Of a stretch of DNA of 6,121 nt, positions 6,039 through 6,121 are shown piece by piece. The position numbers and the translations under genes are program-made. A model generated the notes under the pieces. It was not told where the DNA came from. It ran no database searches and was given only the letters and a program-made list of their open reading frames with translations. Within the stretch, counting starts at the first letter, position 1. Every line of letters starts with the position of its first letter. The stretch comes from Chloroflexota bacterium (GTDB lineage: Bacteria; Chloroflexota; FW602-bin22; JAMCYS01), in the NCBI GenBank assembly GCA_021847625.1, contig JAJZQK010000228.1, positions 1-6,121 of the forward strand, given 5' to 3'.

Positions 6039-6051
6039 GGTGTTGTGTCAT

Positions 6052-6070
6052 TGCTCAGGGATAATGTCCG
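6052..6070 (+). repeat. Direct repeat copy 1 at insertion sequence end
   Basis: Reads TGCTCAGGGATAATGTCCG. It matches 6078-6096 at 18 of 19 positions with a period of 26 bases. Probably a transposase-binding site in the element terminus. Confidence 0.85.
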
Positions 6071-6077
6071 GGTTTAC

Positions 6078-6096
6078 TGCTCAGGGAAAATGTCCG
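6078..6096 (+). repeat. Direct repeat copy 2 at insertion sequence end
   Basis: Reads TGCTCAGGGAAAATGTCCG, one base different from copy 1. It ends 12 bases before the presumed transposase ATG, so transposase bound here could also repress its own gene. Confidence 0.85.
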
Positions 6097-6108
6097 CATA
6101 CTACGGGT

Positions 6109-6121
6109 ATGAGGACAATCA
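6109..6121 (+). CDS. Possible first codons of a transposase (partial)
   Basis: ATG at 6109 starts a frame reading Met-Arg-Thr-Ile before the window ends. Only four codons are visible. The call rests on its position just inside an apparent insertion sequence end and on the fact that transposases of several families begin this way. No clear ribosome binding site precedes it, so the true start could lie elsewhere. Confidence 0.3.

Larger units (their letters stand above)
6041..6121 (+). mobile_element. Terminal end of an insertion sequence, cut by the window edge
   Basis: From about 6041-6046 the DNA changes character: lower GC and a TGT-type beginning (TGTTGTGTCA or TGTCATTGC). Two near-identical 19-base direct repeats follow, then an ATG-led frame running out of the window. 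A TGT terminus with repeated transposase-binding motifs and a transposase start within about 70 bases is typical of insertion sequence ends such as those of IS21 or ISNCY/IS481-like elements. The GCTCAGGGA(T/A)AATGTCC core is one I associate with such ends, but I cannot name the family. The exact outer boundary and any target-site duplication cannot be fixed without the other end. The element would read away from the operon and sits about 15-20 bases upstream of its -35. Confidence 0.6.

Noticed and set aside
5749..6051. Small frames on both strands in the region upstream of korD
   Set aside because: They have no good ribosome binding site and biased Arg/Pro/Gly composition, and they overlap the promoter or structured leader. 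An unusual leader peptide cannot be fully excluded.
6034..6065. Plus-strand promoter TTGACG...GATAAT for the transposase
   Set aside because: The spacer would be 20 bases, outside the normal range, and the -10 would lie inside a repeat that is better explained as an element-end binding site.

Overview
The window is high-GC bacterial DNA. The start sites carry AGGAGG-type ribosome binding sites, there is one clear sigma-70-type promoter, and the gene content is central anaerobic metabolism. I cannot fix the phylum from sequence alone. A GC-rich anaerobic or facultative lineage fits best, for example a deep-branching Bacillota, Armatimonadota or Chloroflexota relative, but that is inference.

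Layout from left to right. Bases 1-234 hold the C-terminal end of a plus-strand membrane protein that starts outside the window. It ends at a strong hairpin terminator (249-287). Everything from 313 to 5800 lies on the minus strand and forms one tightly packed seven-gene operon, in transcription order: korD (2[4Fe-4S] ferredoxin subunit), korA, korB, korC (the alpha, beta and gamma subunits of a four-subunit 2-oxoacid:ferredoxin oxidoreductase), sucC and sucD (an ADP-forming succinate-CoA ligase-type enzyme), and rph (RNase PH). Four of the six junctions are 4-base ATGA start/stop overlaps, one is a 2-base gap and the last is an 18-base gap with its own ribosome binding site.

Upstream of korD is a GC-rich leader of about 190 nt with several hairpins (5801-5991), preceded by a TTGACT-N17-TATGCT promoter (5998-6026). 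The last 80 bases are more AT-rich. They carry two near-identical 19-base direct repeats and an ATG near the edge, which looks like the end of an insertion sequence whose transposase reads rightward out of the window.

The oxidoreductase would interconvert 2-oxoglutarate and succinyl-CoA using ferredoxin. The ligase would then interconvert succinyl-CoA and succinate with ATP formation or use. Together they form a ferredoxin-linked 2-oxoglutarate/succinate segment of an oxidative or reductive TCA pathway. The least ordinary points are these: the ligase departs from the usual motifs at matching places in both subunits, so its acid substrate is not certain; the leader has paired hairpins and alternative pairings; and an RNA-processing gene is joined to a carbon-metabolism operon. 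I found no CRISPR array, tRNA, rRNA or obviously new system.
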